Assembly: GCA_030373325.1 (NCBI GenBank)
Contig: JAUCZB010000010.1
Coordinates: 59,858-123,857 of the forward strand
Reading direction: 5' to 3'
DNA length: 64,000 nt
Source: Cyanobium sp. CZS25K
GTDB taxonomy: Bacteria > Cyanobacteriota > Cyanobacteriia > PCC-6307 > Cyanobiaceae
Shown here: positions 41,362-49,906 of the stretch, piece by piece
Layout of the letters: each line of letters opens with the position of its first letter
How positions within the stretch are numbered: position 1 is the stretch's first letter
Made by a program: the position numbers and the translations under genes
The notes under the pieces: model-generated
Told to the model about the DNA's origin: nothing
Databases searched by the model: none
Seen by the model: the letters and a program-made list of their open reading frames with translations, nothing else

Positions 41362-42900
41362 TCAGTGCACCGAGCGCAGCGCTCCTCCCCCGCCACCGGC
41401 TTCCTCGGCCTGGCCGATGCGGGCGAACAGATCGGTGCTTTCGCGGTTGAGGTGCACCACCTCCACGGCGCTGCCGCCCAGCTTGAGCCGCCGGATCACC
41501 TGGTCGAGGGCGCTCACGCCGCTCTGGTCCCAGATGTGGGCGTCGGCCATGTCGATCGTCACCCGGGCGGGGTGTTCATGGATCTCGAATCCGGCGCGGA
41601 AATAGATGCTGCTCACGAAGAACAGCTGGCCGCGCACGCTGTAGATGCGGTGGTCATCCCCTTCCAGCCGGCTGTCGACAGCGATCACCTTGGCCACCTT
41701 GCGGCTGAACAGAATTCCGGCCAGGGCCACACCGGAGAGCAGGCCGATCGCCAGATTGTGGGTGATCACGGTGACCGCCACGGTGAGCAGCATCACGGCG
41801 GTATCGCTCTTGGGGATCTGCCGGATCCCCGTGATCGAGCCGACGTTGGCGGTGTTGATGGCGATCATGATCATCACGCCCACCAGGGTGGCCATCGGGA
41901 TCTGGTTGACCCAATCCCGGGCCAGCAGGATCATCGCCAGCAGGCTCACCCCTGAGGTCAGCGTCGACAGCCGCGTGCGGCCGCCATAGCCCACGTTCAT
42001 CACCGACTGGCCCACCAGGGCACAGCCGGCCATGCCACCGAACAGGGAGCTGACGATGTTGCCGATGCCCTGGCCCCTGGCCTCGGTGTTCTTGTGGCTG
42101 GTCTGGTCGGTGAGGTCGTCGAGGATGTCCTGGGTGAGGAAGGTTTCCATCAGCCCCACCAGCGAAATCGCCAGGGCCGTGGGCAGGACCAGGCTCAGGG
42201 TGCCCAGGCTGAGGGGCACCTGCGGCAGGGCGAACCGGGGCAGGCCCGTGGGCAGGCTGCCCAGGCTCGCCACCGTGGGCAGCTCCAGCCCGAGGCCGAT
42301 CGAGATCCCAGTGGTGATCAGGATGGCGATCAGGGCCGAGGGCACCGCCCTGGTGAGGCGCGGCAGCAGGTAGATGATCGCCAGGGTGAGCAGCATCAGG
42401 GCCCAGACCGCCGGCAGCTGGACGGCCTGCACGACCACCTTCTCCGGGTGAAAGACATCCAGTCCAAGCTGGGGCAGCTGGGCCAGCAGGATCAGAATCG
42501 CCAGGGCATTCACGAACCCCGCCATCACCGGCTGCGGCACGAAGCGCATCTGATGGGCCAGCCGCAGGTAACCCCAGGCGATCTGGAACAGGCCGGTGAG
42601 CAAACCCGCCGCCAGCAGATACTGCAGGCCGAGCCCGTCCCCCAGGGCGTCGCCCTGCTGCACCAGGCCCGTCATCAGCAGGGCGGTGGAGCCGGTGGCG
42701 GAGGTGATCATCGCCGTGCGGCCGCCCACCACCGCCAGCGTCACCGCCAGCAGGAAGGCCCCGAACAGACCCACGCTGGGATCTACCCCGGCGATGCCGG
42801 AAAAGGCGATCGCCTCCGGGATCATCGCGAAGGCCACCACCAGGCCTGAAAGGATGTCGCGGTGGGGCAGGCCCCACCACTCCTTGATGGAGAAGGTCAT
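41362..42900 (-). CDS. SulP-family anion transporter with STAS domain
   Basis: A 512-residue transporter. Start [24 protein letters not shown]; the conserved SulP motifs [32 protein letters not shown] and [15 protein letters not shown] (each within a helix) are present, with 10-12 membrane segments in residues 12-400. The STAS domain follows from about 415 ([42 protein letters not shown]). In cyanobacteria SulP proteins carry sulfate or bicarbonate (BicA); this one is not clearly BicA-like in its N-terminal region, so the anion is not assigned. Convergent with the peptidase gene. Confidence 0.85.
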   Translation of the reverse strand: MTFSIKEWWGLPHRDILSGLVVAFAMIPEAIAFSGIAGVDPSVGLFGAFLLAVTLAVVGGRTAMITSATGSTALLMTGLVQQGDALGDGLGLQYLLAAGLLTGLFQIAWGYLRLAHQMRFVPQPVMAGFVNALAILILLAQLPQLGLDVFHPEKVVVQAVQLPAVWALMLLTLAIIYLLPRLTRAVPSALIAILITTGISIGLGLELPTVASLGSLPTGLPRFALPQVPLSLGTLSLVLPTALAISLVGLMETFLTQDILDDLTDQTSHKNTEARGQGIGNIVSSLFGGMAGCALVGQSVMNVGYGGRTRLSTLTSGVSLLAMILLARDWVNQIPMATLVGVMIMIAINTANVGSITGIRQIPKSDTAVMLLTVAVTVITHNLAIGLLSGVALAGILFSRKVAKVIAVDSRLEGDDHRIYSVRGQLFFVSSIYFRAGFEIHEHPARVTIDMADAHIWDQSGVSALDQVIRRLKLGGSAVEVVHLNRESTDLFARIGQAEEAGGGGGALRSVH

Positions 42901-42960
42901 AGGAAAAGGCGCGTACGACTCACACCCGAACCAGCCAGATGCTTACGGGGGGAGTGATCG

Positions 42961-43182
42961 TTATGGGCCTGACCGTACCAGCCAAGCCTGTGGATCAGTG
43001 GCGCCGCAGGCGGCCAGGTCCGGATAGCGGCTCTGCAGGTAGCGCAGGTAGAGCAGGTAGAGCAGACGTTCGAGATCCAGCAGACAGGACCCGCCATGGC
43101 GCTGCACCTGTTGCTCCCGGTTGGCAGCGGAGCGGATGCGGTGGTCGAGCCAGGCCAGGGTGGTCTTGCCGCTGATCGGCAT
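42961..43182 (-). CDS. Small protein, possible gene
   Basis: A 73-residue frame from ATG 43182, six bases after the PIN toxin stop and on the same strand. The sequence has a leucine-rich helix ([20 protein letters not shown]) and a short tail; no family recognised. It might be a third gene of the Phd/PIN unit. Weak case. Confidence 0.35.
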   Translation of the reverse strand: MPISGKTTLAWLDHRIRSAANREQQVQRHGGSCLLDLERLLYLLYLRYLQSRYPDLAACGATDPQAWLVRSGP

Positions 43183-43188
43183 TGGCTC

Positions 43189-43587
43189 TCACCAGAACGT
43201 CTGGCACGGGAAGGTGGACAGCTGCGGATCAGCGGTGAGGAGCACCAGCCGCTCGAGCTCGGCCTGGGCCGCCAGCATCCGGTCAAAGGGATCGCGGTGG
43301 GGCTGGCTGTAGCCGCCGGCCCTCAGGCCATGGGCCAGGGAGATCGGCAAGGGGTGGAAGCCATCGGCCTGGAGCAGGCCAGGGAGATCGGCCATGGCCG
43401 TCGCCAGCTCGGGCAGCTTGCCTTGATGGTGCTTGAGGCTGAGCTCCCAGACCGACGCGGCACTCACCAGGATCCGGCTGCTGGGGTCGACCAGAAGCGC
43501 CTGGACAGCACCCGAGAGCCGCTCCGGATCGAACCACCACCACAGCAGAGCATGGCTGTCGAGCAGGTAGGCGGAGGGGCTGCTCAC
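43189..43587 (-). CDS. PIN-domain toxin of a Phd/PIN pair
   Basis: A 132-residue PIN-type RNase: LLDSHALLWWWFDP (first aspartate, near 9) is the typical start of the branch paired with Phd antitoxins, then VWELSLKHHQGKL near 47, and the later DPFDRMLAAQA and LLTADPQLSTF acidic sites. Its ATG overlaps the antitoxin stop by four bases. Probable RNA-cleaving toxin. Confidence 0.87.
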   Translation of the reverse strand: MSSPSAYLLDSHALLWWWFDPERLSGAVQALLVDPSSRILVSAASVWELSLKHHQGKLPELATAMADLPGLLQADGFHPLPISLAHGLRAGGYSQPHRDPFDRMLAAQAELERLVLLTADPQLSTFPCQTFW

Positions 43588-43874
43588 GGCTGAGCTGGCG
43601 CCGGGATCAAGGGACTTCCTTCCCAGTCGGCGAGCTGATCGGGCGGCATGGACTGGAGCAGTGCGTTGGGCTGGCTGAGGGGACCCAGACGGCTCAGACG
43701 ACCGGGGAGACGCTGCGGAGCCGTTGCCTCCAGGGGCATCAGCCTTGCCCAGGGCTTGCCGGCCTTAGCCAGCACGATCGTTTCACCGGCGTGGGCCGCA
43801 TCGATCAACCGTGAGAGCTGGGTTTTTGCCTGGTGCACATTCACCAGACGGGGTGCCGGTGCTGGACTGGTCAC
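43584..43874 (-). CDS. Phd/YefM-type antitoxin
   Basis: A 96-residue antitoxin. RLVNVHQAKTQLSRLIDAAH, then GETIVLAKAGKPWARLMPL, are the Phd/YefM DNA-binding fold (about 8-48), followed by an acidic C-terminal part that would bind the toxin. Upstream lies a perfect palindrome (see 43902-43916). Confidence 0.87.
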   Translation of the reverse strand: MTSPAPAPRLVNVHQAKTQLSRLIDAAHAGETIVLAKAGKPWARLMPLEATAPQRLPGRLSRLGPLSQPNALLQSMPPDQLADWEGSPLIPAPAQP

Positions 43875-43901
43875 AGGGTCGGGCCAGAGATCTTGCCTAG
43901 T

Positions 43902-43916
43902 TTAGTCCTGGACTAA
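43902..43916. promoter_or_regulatory. Perfect palindrome, likely Phd operator
   Basis: TTAGTCC-T-GGACTAA, a 15-base perfect palindrome 27 bases before the Phd-type antitoxin start. Such palindromes are the autoregulatory sites of Phd/YefM antitoxins. Confidence 0.6.
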
Positions 43917-43937
43917 GTCTTGCCTGAAGAGCCCACC

Positions 43938-44696
43938 TCAGCCCAGGAGCGGATCCAGGAAACTCAGCGGCCGGGCCATGGTGGCCGAGAAGCCGAGGAT
44001 GCCGCGGTCGCGGTGGCTGTAGAGCAGGGTGTCGTCGGCGTCCAGCAGAAAGGTGCCACCCCGCTGGGTGAGGAAGTCGTCGCGGGGGACGTAGGTGCGC
44101 CAGTGGCCCAGCACCTCGGCCATGTTGCGCAGCCGCACGGTGGCCAGCTCGAAGGGCCGCTGGAAACCGCGGCCGCCGGCCCGTGCGAAGAACGACCCCT
44201 GGATCGGCGGCAGCGGGCCCGCCTGGATCGTCTCGTCGTCGGCGAGGCGCTGGGGGGCGCTGCGATCGCCCGTGTAGCCGCGCAGCACCTCGGCCAGGGT
44301 GCCGGGGGAACCGAGGCCGGCGCACATCAGCAGCAGGTTCGGCCAGGGCCCACCCGCCTGCCGCAGCCCCTCGTAGAGCCCCAGGTCGCGGTGCAGATGG
44401 GGTTCGGCGTCCACCAGCAGCCGCTCAGGCGGAAACCCTGTGAAGGCACAGAACTGCTGGCGGCCGGCCTCATCGCCGATGCCGATCGCCAGCACGGCGA
44501 TGCCGGCGGCCTCCAGCCGGGGCAGCACCGGCACCAGGGCCTGGGCGTACTCGAGGCTGTCGAAATCGCCCAGCTGGCTGAGCAGCAGCACCAGCCGGCG
44601 CCGCCCCCTCCCCATGCCCTCCACCGCCGCCAGCCGCTCCAGCAGCACGGTGGGGGCAGGCGGCCGGGGGGCAGCGTCGGCGGCAGTGGTGGTCAT
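43938..44696 (-). CDS. Peroxiredoxin-like protein (PRXL2/SelL-related family)
   Basis: A 252-residue protein of the thioredoxin-fold AhpC/TSA-like family related to FAM213/SelL. Features: LLLSQLGDFDSLEYAQALVPVLPRL (in parts), a segment AIGIGDEAGRQQFCAFTGFP with Cys, LLMCAGLGSPGTLAEVLRGY and a C-terminal GGTFLLDADDTLLYSHRDRGILGFS, which repeats the known ending of cyanobacterial family members. No CxxC is present. Role in peroxide metabolism is presumed only. The ATG at 44696 is preferred to the upstream one that includes the intergenic bases. Confidence 0.65.
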   Translation of the reverse strand: MTTTAADAAPRPPAPTVLLERLAAVEGMGRGRRRLVLLLSQLGDFDSLEYAQALVPVLPRLEAAGIAVLAIGIGDEAGRQQFCAFTGFPPERLLVDAEPHLHRDLGLYEGLRQAGGPWPNLLLMCAGLGSPGTLAEVLRGYTGDRSAPQRLADDETIQAGPLPPIQGSFFARAGGRGFQRPFELATVRLRNMAEVLGHWRTYVPRDDFLTQRGGTFLLDADDTLLYSHRDRGILGFSATMARPLSFLDPLLG

Positions 44697-44754
44697 GGAC
44701 AGGGAATGGATGAGATGCCGACCATGCTCATCCATCGGCGCTGATCGACGTATC

Positions 44755-44767
44755 CTTACCAGGTAAG
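44755..44767. promoter_or_regulatory. Perfect palindrome, likely AbrB-antitoxin operator
   Basis: CTTACC-A-GGTAAG, a 13-base perfect palindrome 24 bases before the AbrB-like antitoxin start and ahead of its AGGAGG ribosome-binding site (44778-44783). It fits autoregulation by the antitoxin/toxin complex. Confidence 0.55.
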
Positions 44768-44791
44768 ACTCATCTCCAGGAGGCGGTGACG

Positions 44792-45040
44792 ATGCCAGCC
44801 GAAGACGCCGCCACCAGCTCGATCACCAGCAAGGGGCAGGTCACCATCCCCAAGGCCCTGCGTCAGCAGCTCGGTCTGGCCCGAGGTGGTCGGGTCAGCT
44901 TCCAGCTGGTGGGCGATCACATCGAAGTGCGCTCCTGCAAGCCGGAGCAGCCGCTGCCGGCCAGTGGCTTCGGCCTGCTCCGGAGCCCCCGCCCGCCGGT
45001 GCCGGCGGACTTCGACACGGCCAGCCTGCTGACGCCGTGA
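44792..45040 (+). CDS. AbrB-type antitoxin
   Basis: An 82-residue antitoxin. SSITSKGQVTIPKALRQQLG (about 9-28), then GGRVSFQLVGDHIEVR, is the AbrB/MazE swapped-hairpin domain; the proline-rich tail would bind the PIN toxin. ATG 44792 has a perfect AGGAGG eight bases upstream. Its TGA overlaps the GTG of the toxin gene. Confidence 0.87.
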   Translation: MPAEDAATSSITSKGQVTIPKALRQQLGLARGGRVSFQLVGDHIEVRSCKPEQPLPASGFGLLRSPRPPVPADFDTASLLTP

Positions 45041-45462
45041 TCGGCCTCGATACCAACGTGCTGGCCCGCTACTTCGTCGAAGAGGACGGTGCCGATGCCG
45101 CGACCGAACGCCAGCGCCAAGCGGCCCGGCAGCTGATCGAATCGGGGCAGCCCCTGTTCCTGCCCAAGACCGTGGCCCTGGAACTGGAGTGGGTGCTGCG
45201 CGGCTACTACGGCTTCCGGGCTGAGCAAGTGCTGCTGGTGTTCGACCACCTGCTGGCCCACCCCGTCCTGAGCGCCGAAGATCGCCCGGCCCTGGAGCAG
45301 GCCGTCGCCGGGCTGCGGGCCGGGCTCGACTTCGCCGATGCCTTGCATCACGCCAGCTGCCGCGGCTGCGACACGCTCGCCTCCTTCGACGACCGCGGCT
45401 TCGCCCAGCGCATCCGCCACCTCAACCTGGCGCCCCGGGTCTTTGTTCCCAAGGCCCCTTAA
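45037..45462 (+). CDS. VapC-type PIN-domain toxin
   Basis: A 141-residue PIN RNase: IGLDTNVLARYFVEEDG (first aspartate at 5), the E of LFLPKTVALELEWVLRG, D of GLDFADALHHASC and the D of LASFDDRGFAQR. GTG start inside the antitoxin's last codons. The end overlaps the stop of the opposite photolyase gene by a few bases. Confidence 0.88.
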   Translation: MIGLDTNVLARYFVEEDGADAATERQRQAARQLIESGQPLFLPKTVALELEWVLRGYYGFRAEQVLLVFDHLLAHPVLSAEDRPALEQAVAGLRAGLDFADALHHASCRGCDTLASFDDRGFAQRIRHLNLAPRVFVPKAP

Positions 45463-46976
45463 CGGGTGGCCCGCGCCAGGAACCCCTCGGCGGCCACCTC
45501 CAGCGCCTCGCGTCGGTTGGGGTCCATCTTCTCCAGCATCCGCACCATCATCGAAAGGCGGGGATTGGCACGGAAGAACCCCTGGTTCCGGTCGATGAAG
45601 CGCCAGTAAAGGCCGTCCCAGATCTCGCACCAGGGGCCCTTCTTGTAGTCGCCCATCTTGAGGATGTAGTTGGAGCCGCCGATGTAGGGCTTGGTGGCGA
45701 ACAGGCCGCCGTCGCTCATCTGGCCCATGCCGTAAACGTTCGGGCCCATCACCCACTCGTAGGAATCCAGGTAGCGCTCCATGAACCAGCGATGCACCTC
45801 GTGCGGGTGGATCTCGCACAGCAGCATCAGGTTGCTGATCACCATCAGCCGCTCGATGTGGTGGTTGTAGCCGAGCCGGTGGACCCGTTCGATCGCCGCA
45901 TCCAGGGGCGGCAGGCCGCTGCTGCCGTCGTTCCAGCAGGGGGCGAGGCGTCGGTGGTGGTTCCAGAAGTTGGCGGCGGCCTGGCGCTCGCCATGCACCC
46001 GGTCGATGCCGCGCACGAACTCGCGCCAGCCGATCACCTGGCGCAGGAAGCCCTCCAGCGAGGCGATCGGCACCGGCTGGCCACGCTCCTGGCGCGCCCC
46101 CGCGTGCTCCAGGGTGGCCGCGATCACCGCCGCGGGGGTGAGCAGGCCGATGTTGAGCAGGGGCGAGAGCAGGGAATGGTGCAGGGTGGCGTGTCGCTGG
46201 CTGAGGGCGTCTTCATAAGGCCCGAAGTCATCGAGGCGCTCCGCCAGGAAGCGCCGCAGCCAGGCTTCGACGCCGGCGTGATCGAAGGGGATCCACAGAG
46301 GCCCCAGCTCGCCGGGGTGGTCGGTGAAATGGCGAGCGATCAGGGCCCGCACCGCCGGCTCATGGGGGCTGGCCGTCACCGCCGGCAGGGTGGGCTCCAC
46401 GTAGCCCTTGGGGAGCTTGCGGCGGTTCTCCACATCGAAGCTCCAGCGGCCGCCGGTCGGGGAGCCATCGGCTTCCAGCAGCAGGCCGAGGCGGCGCCGC
46501 TGGCGCTCGTAGAACGTCTTCATGAACGGGCGGCGGCGGCCCTCGAACCAGCTGCGGCTCTCGGCCACCGATTCCAGGAACGCCGGCGAAGGCAACACGC
46601 TGAGCTGCACGCCCTGCTCGGCGCAGAACCGCTTCAGCCTCGCCTCGAAGCTCCGGTCGGCCACCTCAGCCACCTGCAGCTCGCGGGCCTGCAGCTCGCC
46701 GCCATCCAGCTCGGCCGCCAGCCGCTGCCAGAAGGGCACCTCCAGCGAAGCCGGCAGCTCGAAGTAGTGCAGCGCCACGCCCCGTTCGAGCAGCGCATCA
46801 CGGAAGCTGCGCATGGCCACGAAGGTGTGCAGCAGCCGCAGGCGGTGGTAGCGCCAGGCGGAAGCCACCGTCAGGTCTTCGATCATCAGCACCCGGCGGC
46901 CGGGGGCGAGCTGCAGGGGGGAGGGGCGGATCCAGTCGGGGTGGAGCTGGTCGCCGAGGATCAGGGTGAGGGTCAC
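45459..46976 (-). CDS. Photolyase-related protein (PhrB-like branch), cluster cysteines absent
   Basis: A 505-residue protein from GTG 46976 (TLTLILGDQLHPDW), matching the DUF523-style N-terminal start of PhrB/CryPro-like photolyase-related proteins. The C-terminal half has the FAD-region signature HRLGYNHHIERLMVISNLMLL, then YLDSYEWVMGPNVYGMGQMSDGG, TKPYIGGSNYI and WDGLYWRF. In [4Fe-4S] members a CxxC and a further Cys follow the DY-K position; here it reads DYKKGPWC, so that cluster ligand set looks absent. It likely repairs UV lesions or senses light. GTGA overlap with the DASH gene makes a two-gene operon. Confidence 0.8.
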   Translation of the reverse strand: MTLTLILGDQLHPDWIRPSPLQLAPGRRVLMIEDLTVASAWRYHRLRLLHTFVAMRSFRDALLERGVALHYFELPASLEVPFWQRLAAELDGGELQARELQVAEVADRSFEARLKRFCAEQGVQLSVLPSPAFLESVAESRSWFEGRRRPFMKTFYERQRRRLGLLLEADGSPTGGRWSFDVENRRKLPKGYVEPTLPAVTASPHEPAVRALIARHFTDHPGELGPLWIPFDHAGVEAWLRRFLAERLDDFGPYEDALSQRHATLHHSLLSPLLNIGLLTPAAVIAATLEHAGARQERGQPVPIASLEGFLRQVIGWREFVRGIDRVHGERQAAANFWNHHRRLAPCWNDGSSGLPPLDAAIERVHRLGYNHHIERLMVISNLMLLCEIHPHEVHRWFMERYLDSYEWVMGPNVYGMGQMSDGGLFATKPYIGGSNYILKMGDYKKGPWCEIWDGLYWRFIDRNQGFFRANPRLSMMVRMLEKMDPNRREALEVAAEGFLARATR

Positions 46977-48211
46977 GAGGGCAGGGGCACCGGGGCAGCC
47001 CAGAGCCGTCGGTGGCTCTGCTGGGGGTCGTAGAGGCGCACCTGGCGCTCCAGATCGAAGCGGCGCGGGGAACCCCCGAAACTGCGCGGGTCGGAACCCA
47101 CACCGGCCAGGTAGGCCCAGTTGCCCGTGTTCAATGCCGGGTGGGCATCGATCAGGCACCACTCGAAGAAGCGCGCACCCCAGGTCCAGGGCAGCTTGAG
47201 CTCGTTGATGAAGTGGGAGGCCACCCACTGGCGGCCCCGGTTGGAGAGATACCCGGTGGCCAGCAGTTCGTTCAGCTGGGCATCGATCAGGGGATGGCCG
47301 GACGCGCACCGGGTCCAGCGGGCGAAGCGCTCCCGGTCCGCGTCCCAAGCGGGCTGGCGGTTCTGGATTCCCCCGGGGGCGTGGAAAGCATCGCCATGGC
47401 GCTGCTCCGACCAGAGAAAAAACTCGCGCCAGAGCAGTTCCTGCTTCATCCATTCCGAACCCTCGTCGGCGCCGTGGAGGTCCTGATAGCGGAGAACCTC
47501 CTGCCAGATCCGCCGCACCGACAGGGAGCCCACCCCCAGGAAGGGGGAGAACTTGGCGGAGAATTCCGTCCCCACCAGCCCATTGCGGGTGGCCTTGTAG
47601 GTGCGCAGGCCATCGGAATCGAACAGGTAGTGCCTCAGCCGGGCCAGGGCCGTCGGTTCATCGCCGCTGAACGGGAAGGCGCTGCGGGGATCAGCGGCGG
47701 CGGCCGCGGCCGACGACGGGGCAGCGGGCGGCGCCAGCCAGATGCGGGGCAGCGCGTGCCAGGCACCCCCCAGGCCGGCAAGATCCGGTGGGGGCAACGG
47801 TGGTTCCGGGGAACGCTCCAGGCCGCGGCGGAACTGGCTGAACACCTGCGGGAAGCGCTCGGCCGCCACCGGCCAGGTGTCGAACAGGCGGCTTTCGCTG
47901 CCGTGCAGCACCGCCTGGGGCCGCAGCAGGGGGCGGAGTTCGGCGAGGGCGGACGCGGTGGTGTGCTGGGGGAAGTGGAGCAGGGGAATCGCCACCGCCT
48001 CCAGGCGGCGGTGCAGGCAGGCCAGCGCCTGGGCCTCCAGCCGCCGCTGGTGGGGGCCCCGCAGCCGCTGGGCCTCGGGCCTGCAGTCCAGCACGATCAG
48101 GCGGCCGCCGCGATGGCGGCGCGCCAGAGCCACGGCCTCGTGCAGGGCGGGTTGGTCATCGAGGCGCAGCTGACCCTCCAGGGCCAGGACGATGGTGACG
48201 TCGCCCGCCAT
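46973..48211 (-). CDS. Cryptochrome DASH
   Basis: A 412-residue member of the photolyase/cryptochrome family. The N-terminal alpha/beta domain binds the antenna; the C-terminal FAD domain shows LRHYLFDSDGLRTYKATRNGLVG (in parts), TEFSAKFSPFLGVGSLSVR, the WMKQELLWREFF helix, and ELLATGYLSNRGRQWVASHF and the ending WAYLAGVGSDPRSF. These are DASH-type signatures. DASH enzymes repair cyclobutane dimers in single-stranded DNA and may regulate transcription. Its stop overlaps the GTG of the PhrB-like gene. It is preceded upstream by a short region with a divergent small frame. Confidence 0.85.
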   Translation of the reverse strand: MAGDVTIVLALEGQLRLDDQPALHEAVALARRHRGGRLIVLDCRPEAQRLRGPHQRRLEAQALACLHRRLEAVAIPLLHFPQHTTASALAELRPLLRPQAVLHGSESRLFDTWPVAAERFPQVFSQFRRGLERSPEPPLPPPDLAGLGGAWHALPRIWLAPPAAPSSAAAAAADPRSAFPFSGDEPTALARLRHYLFDSDGLRTYKATRNGLVGTEFSAKFSPFLGVGSLSVRRIWQEVLRYQDLHGADEGSEWMKQELLWREFFLWSEQRHGDAFHAPGGIQNRQPAWDADRERFARWTRCASGHPLIDAQLNELLATGYLSNRGRQWVASHFINELKLPWTWGARFFEWCLIDAHPALNTGNWAYLAGVGSDPRSFGGSPRRFDLERQVRLYDPQQSHRRLWAAPVPLPS

Positions 48212-48336
48212 GGGGATCCGCAGATCGGCTCAGCCTGGCAAAGGCAGCCCCTCCGCCGCGAGGCGGGGCTCCATGACGGATTGCTGCGCCGCCAGGACGG
48301 AGCGCTTGCGCTTCTTAAGGATTGCTCTAGGTTTTG

Positions 48337-48438
48337 GTGGTGCAGGACGTTCCCGTGAGTCAGTCCCTTTCCCTTCTCACCGCCACAGGCCTCACCGGCC
48401 TGGCCCTGGTGAGCCTGACCATGACCTTTCTGTTCTGA
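48337..48438 (+). CDS. Very small predicted membrane peptide
   Basis: A 33-codon frame from GTG 48337 (or 27 codons from GTG 48355): SQSLSLLTATGLTGLALVSL then TMTFLF. It is one hydrophobic helix. Small single-helix proteins are common in photosynthetic complexes, but this one matches none I know, and the start is uncertain. Weak case. Confidence 0.3.
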   Translation: MVQDVPVSQSLSLLTATGLTGLALVSLTMTFLF

Positions 48439-48473
48439 ACCCTCGGCGGCCCGCCCTGGCCTGAACCCAAGGG

Positions 48474-49340
48474 TCAGGAGGCCGGCGGCAGGTAACCGGT
48501 GCGGCGCAGAAACGCCCTGAGGGCTTCGGGGTAACTGGCATAGCGCCTCTGGGGCCGCCGGCATTCCCCTTTGGCGTCGTAGCCGGCTTCGCAGGAGCTC
48601 AGCCCCCAGTCGGAGCGGCGGTCGTAGAGGCCCAGCATCCGCCGCCAGCCGGCGTCGAAGTCGCCCACCAGCGCCTTGGTGGCCACCCAGGCCGCCAGAA
48701 AGCCGTTGGCCTCCGGCCGTTGAGCGGCCGGCTGCCGGAACCAGCTCTCCATCTCCTGGAGCCGGTGGCGGTGCAGCGGCACGACCTCCGGCCGATGGCT
48801 GATGTCGACGAAGCGATCACCCTGCAGCTGCCAGATCTGGCTCGGGGCGCTGCTGCCGGCGTAGCTGGCGAACCGATACAGGAAGCGGTTGTCCACATCC
48901 ACCAGCAGGTAGCGGCCGTTGCCGAGCGGGTCGCTGGCGCCGTTGGGGCCACCGTTCACCGGCTCGCGGCGCACCTCGAACCAGCGGCGGCCGTCGGGGC
49001 TGCTGGTGAGCACGCGGGTGTCGTTGCAGCAGTGGGCGCCGCCCGTGAACGAGGAAAGCAGCACCTCCGGATAGGGATTGGCGGGATCCAGCTCCACCAC
49101 CTGCAGCACCGCGTCCGAGGTGTCTGTGCCAATCCGCAGCGCCCCCATCAGCTGGCCCACCACCTGCCCGCGCAGCCGGACGGTGGCCACGGGCTGCACC
49201 TCAGCCATCCCATCCGGCAGTGGCTTGCGGCGATCTTCCAGCACGGCCACCAAGGGCCCGTTGGTGATCACCGGACCGGCCGGTGGCGAGAGGGCCAGCA
49301 GCACCGACAGCAGCGGGGATACCGGAAGGGGCAGCGGCAT
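48474..49340 (-). CDS. Secreted protein of unknown function
   Basis: A 288-residue exported protein. Signal peptide MPLPLPVSPLLSVLLALSPPAG. Mature regions include LLSSFTGGAHCCNDTRVL (paired cysteines), LGNGRYLLVDVDNRFLYRF and a C-terminal cysteine-bearing segment GLSSCEAGYDAKGECRRPQ with a final domain rich in aromatic residues. The SFTGGAHCC motif is shared by a group of bacterial secreted proteins without a known role. Located 12 bases from the next gene on the same strand. Confidence 0.65.
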   Translation of the reverse strand: MPLPLPVSPLLSVLLALSPPAGPVITNGPLVAVLEDRRKPLPDGMAEVQPVATVRLRGQVVGQLMGALRIGTDTSDAVLQVVELDPANPYPEVLLSSFTGGAHCCNDTRVLTSSPDGRRWFEVRREPVNGGPNGASDPLGNGRYLLVDVDNRFLYRFASYAGSSAPSQIWQLQGDRFVDISHRPEVVPLHRHRLQEMESWFRQPAAQRPEANGFLAAWVATKALVGDFDAGWRRMLGLYDRRSDWGLSSCEAGYDAKGECRRPQRRYASYPEALRAFLRRTGYLPPAS

Positions 49341-49351
49341 GCGAGCGGGCC

Positions 49352-49819
49352 CTACTGGCAGCCCTGCACCGAGATCCGGTAGCTGAAGCCCAGGGCGCCG
49401 GGGTCGCTGCTGGCCCCCACCTTGAAATTCATCTGGCTGGCCTGCTTGCCGGGAATGGCCGGGAAGGGGCCGAACATGCGGCCGGTGCCGATCGGTGGAT
49501 TCATGACCTCGTTGATCACCTGCAGATTGCTGCCATCGCTGAACTTCATGAAGCCGCTGACCGGATACTTGGCATTGGCGTCGGAGGAATTGGCCGTGAA
49601 GAAGAACTTGAAGCTGCTGTAAGGCTGATTAACGATGAAATCGGTGTTCCAGTTGTCTCTGCCGATCAGCTTGTCGGGGCCGACCCGCTTGGAGACGATC
49701 GGGGTGGTGCCGTTGCCACCGATCGGCTGCAGGAAGGTGCAGCGCTGCTGGGCTTCAGCGGCTGAGCCCACACCGATGGTGAGGGAGGCGCTCAGCAGGG
49801 AGACGGCCAGAGCTTTCAT
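49352..49819 (-). CDS. Secreted small protein of unknown function
   Basis: A 155-residue protein with a clear signal peptide (MKALAVSLLSASLTIGVGSAAEAQQ). The mature body is beta-rich with cysteines at the first (QRCTF) and last residues (VQGC) that may bridge. Sequence parts such as IGRDNWNTDFIVNQPYSSFKFFFTAN resemble nothing I recognise. Probably co-transcribed with the gene to its left. Confidence 0.6.
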   Translation of the reverse strand: MKALAVSLLSASLTIGVGSAAEAQQRCTFLQPIGGNGTTPIVSKRVGPDKLIGRDNWNTDFIVNQPYSSFKFFFTANSSDANAKYPVSGFMKFSDGSNLQVINEVMNPPIGTGRMFGPFPAIPGKQASQMNFKVGASSDPGALGFSYRISVQGCQ

Positions 49820-49906
49820 GGCTGGGGATCAGGAGACGTTGACCCTAGAACGCAGTGGCAACCGCATCCCCGCCGTGGAGGCAGACGGCCACGGGCCCAA
49901 CGGCCT

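Noticed and set aside
41362..42900. BicA bicarbonate transporter
   Set aside because: The N-terminal helices do not follow the BicA pattern I remember, so only the SulP family was called.
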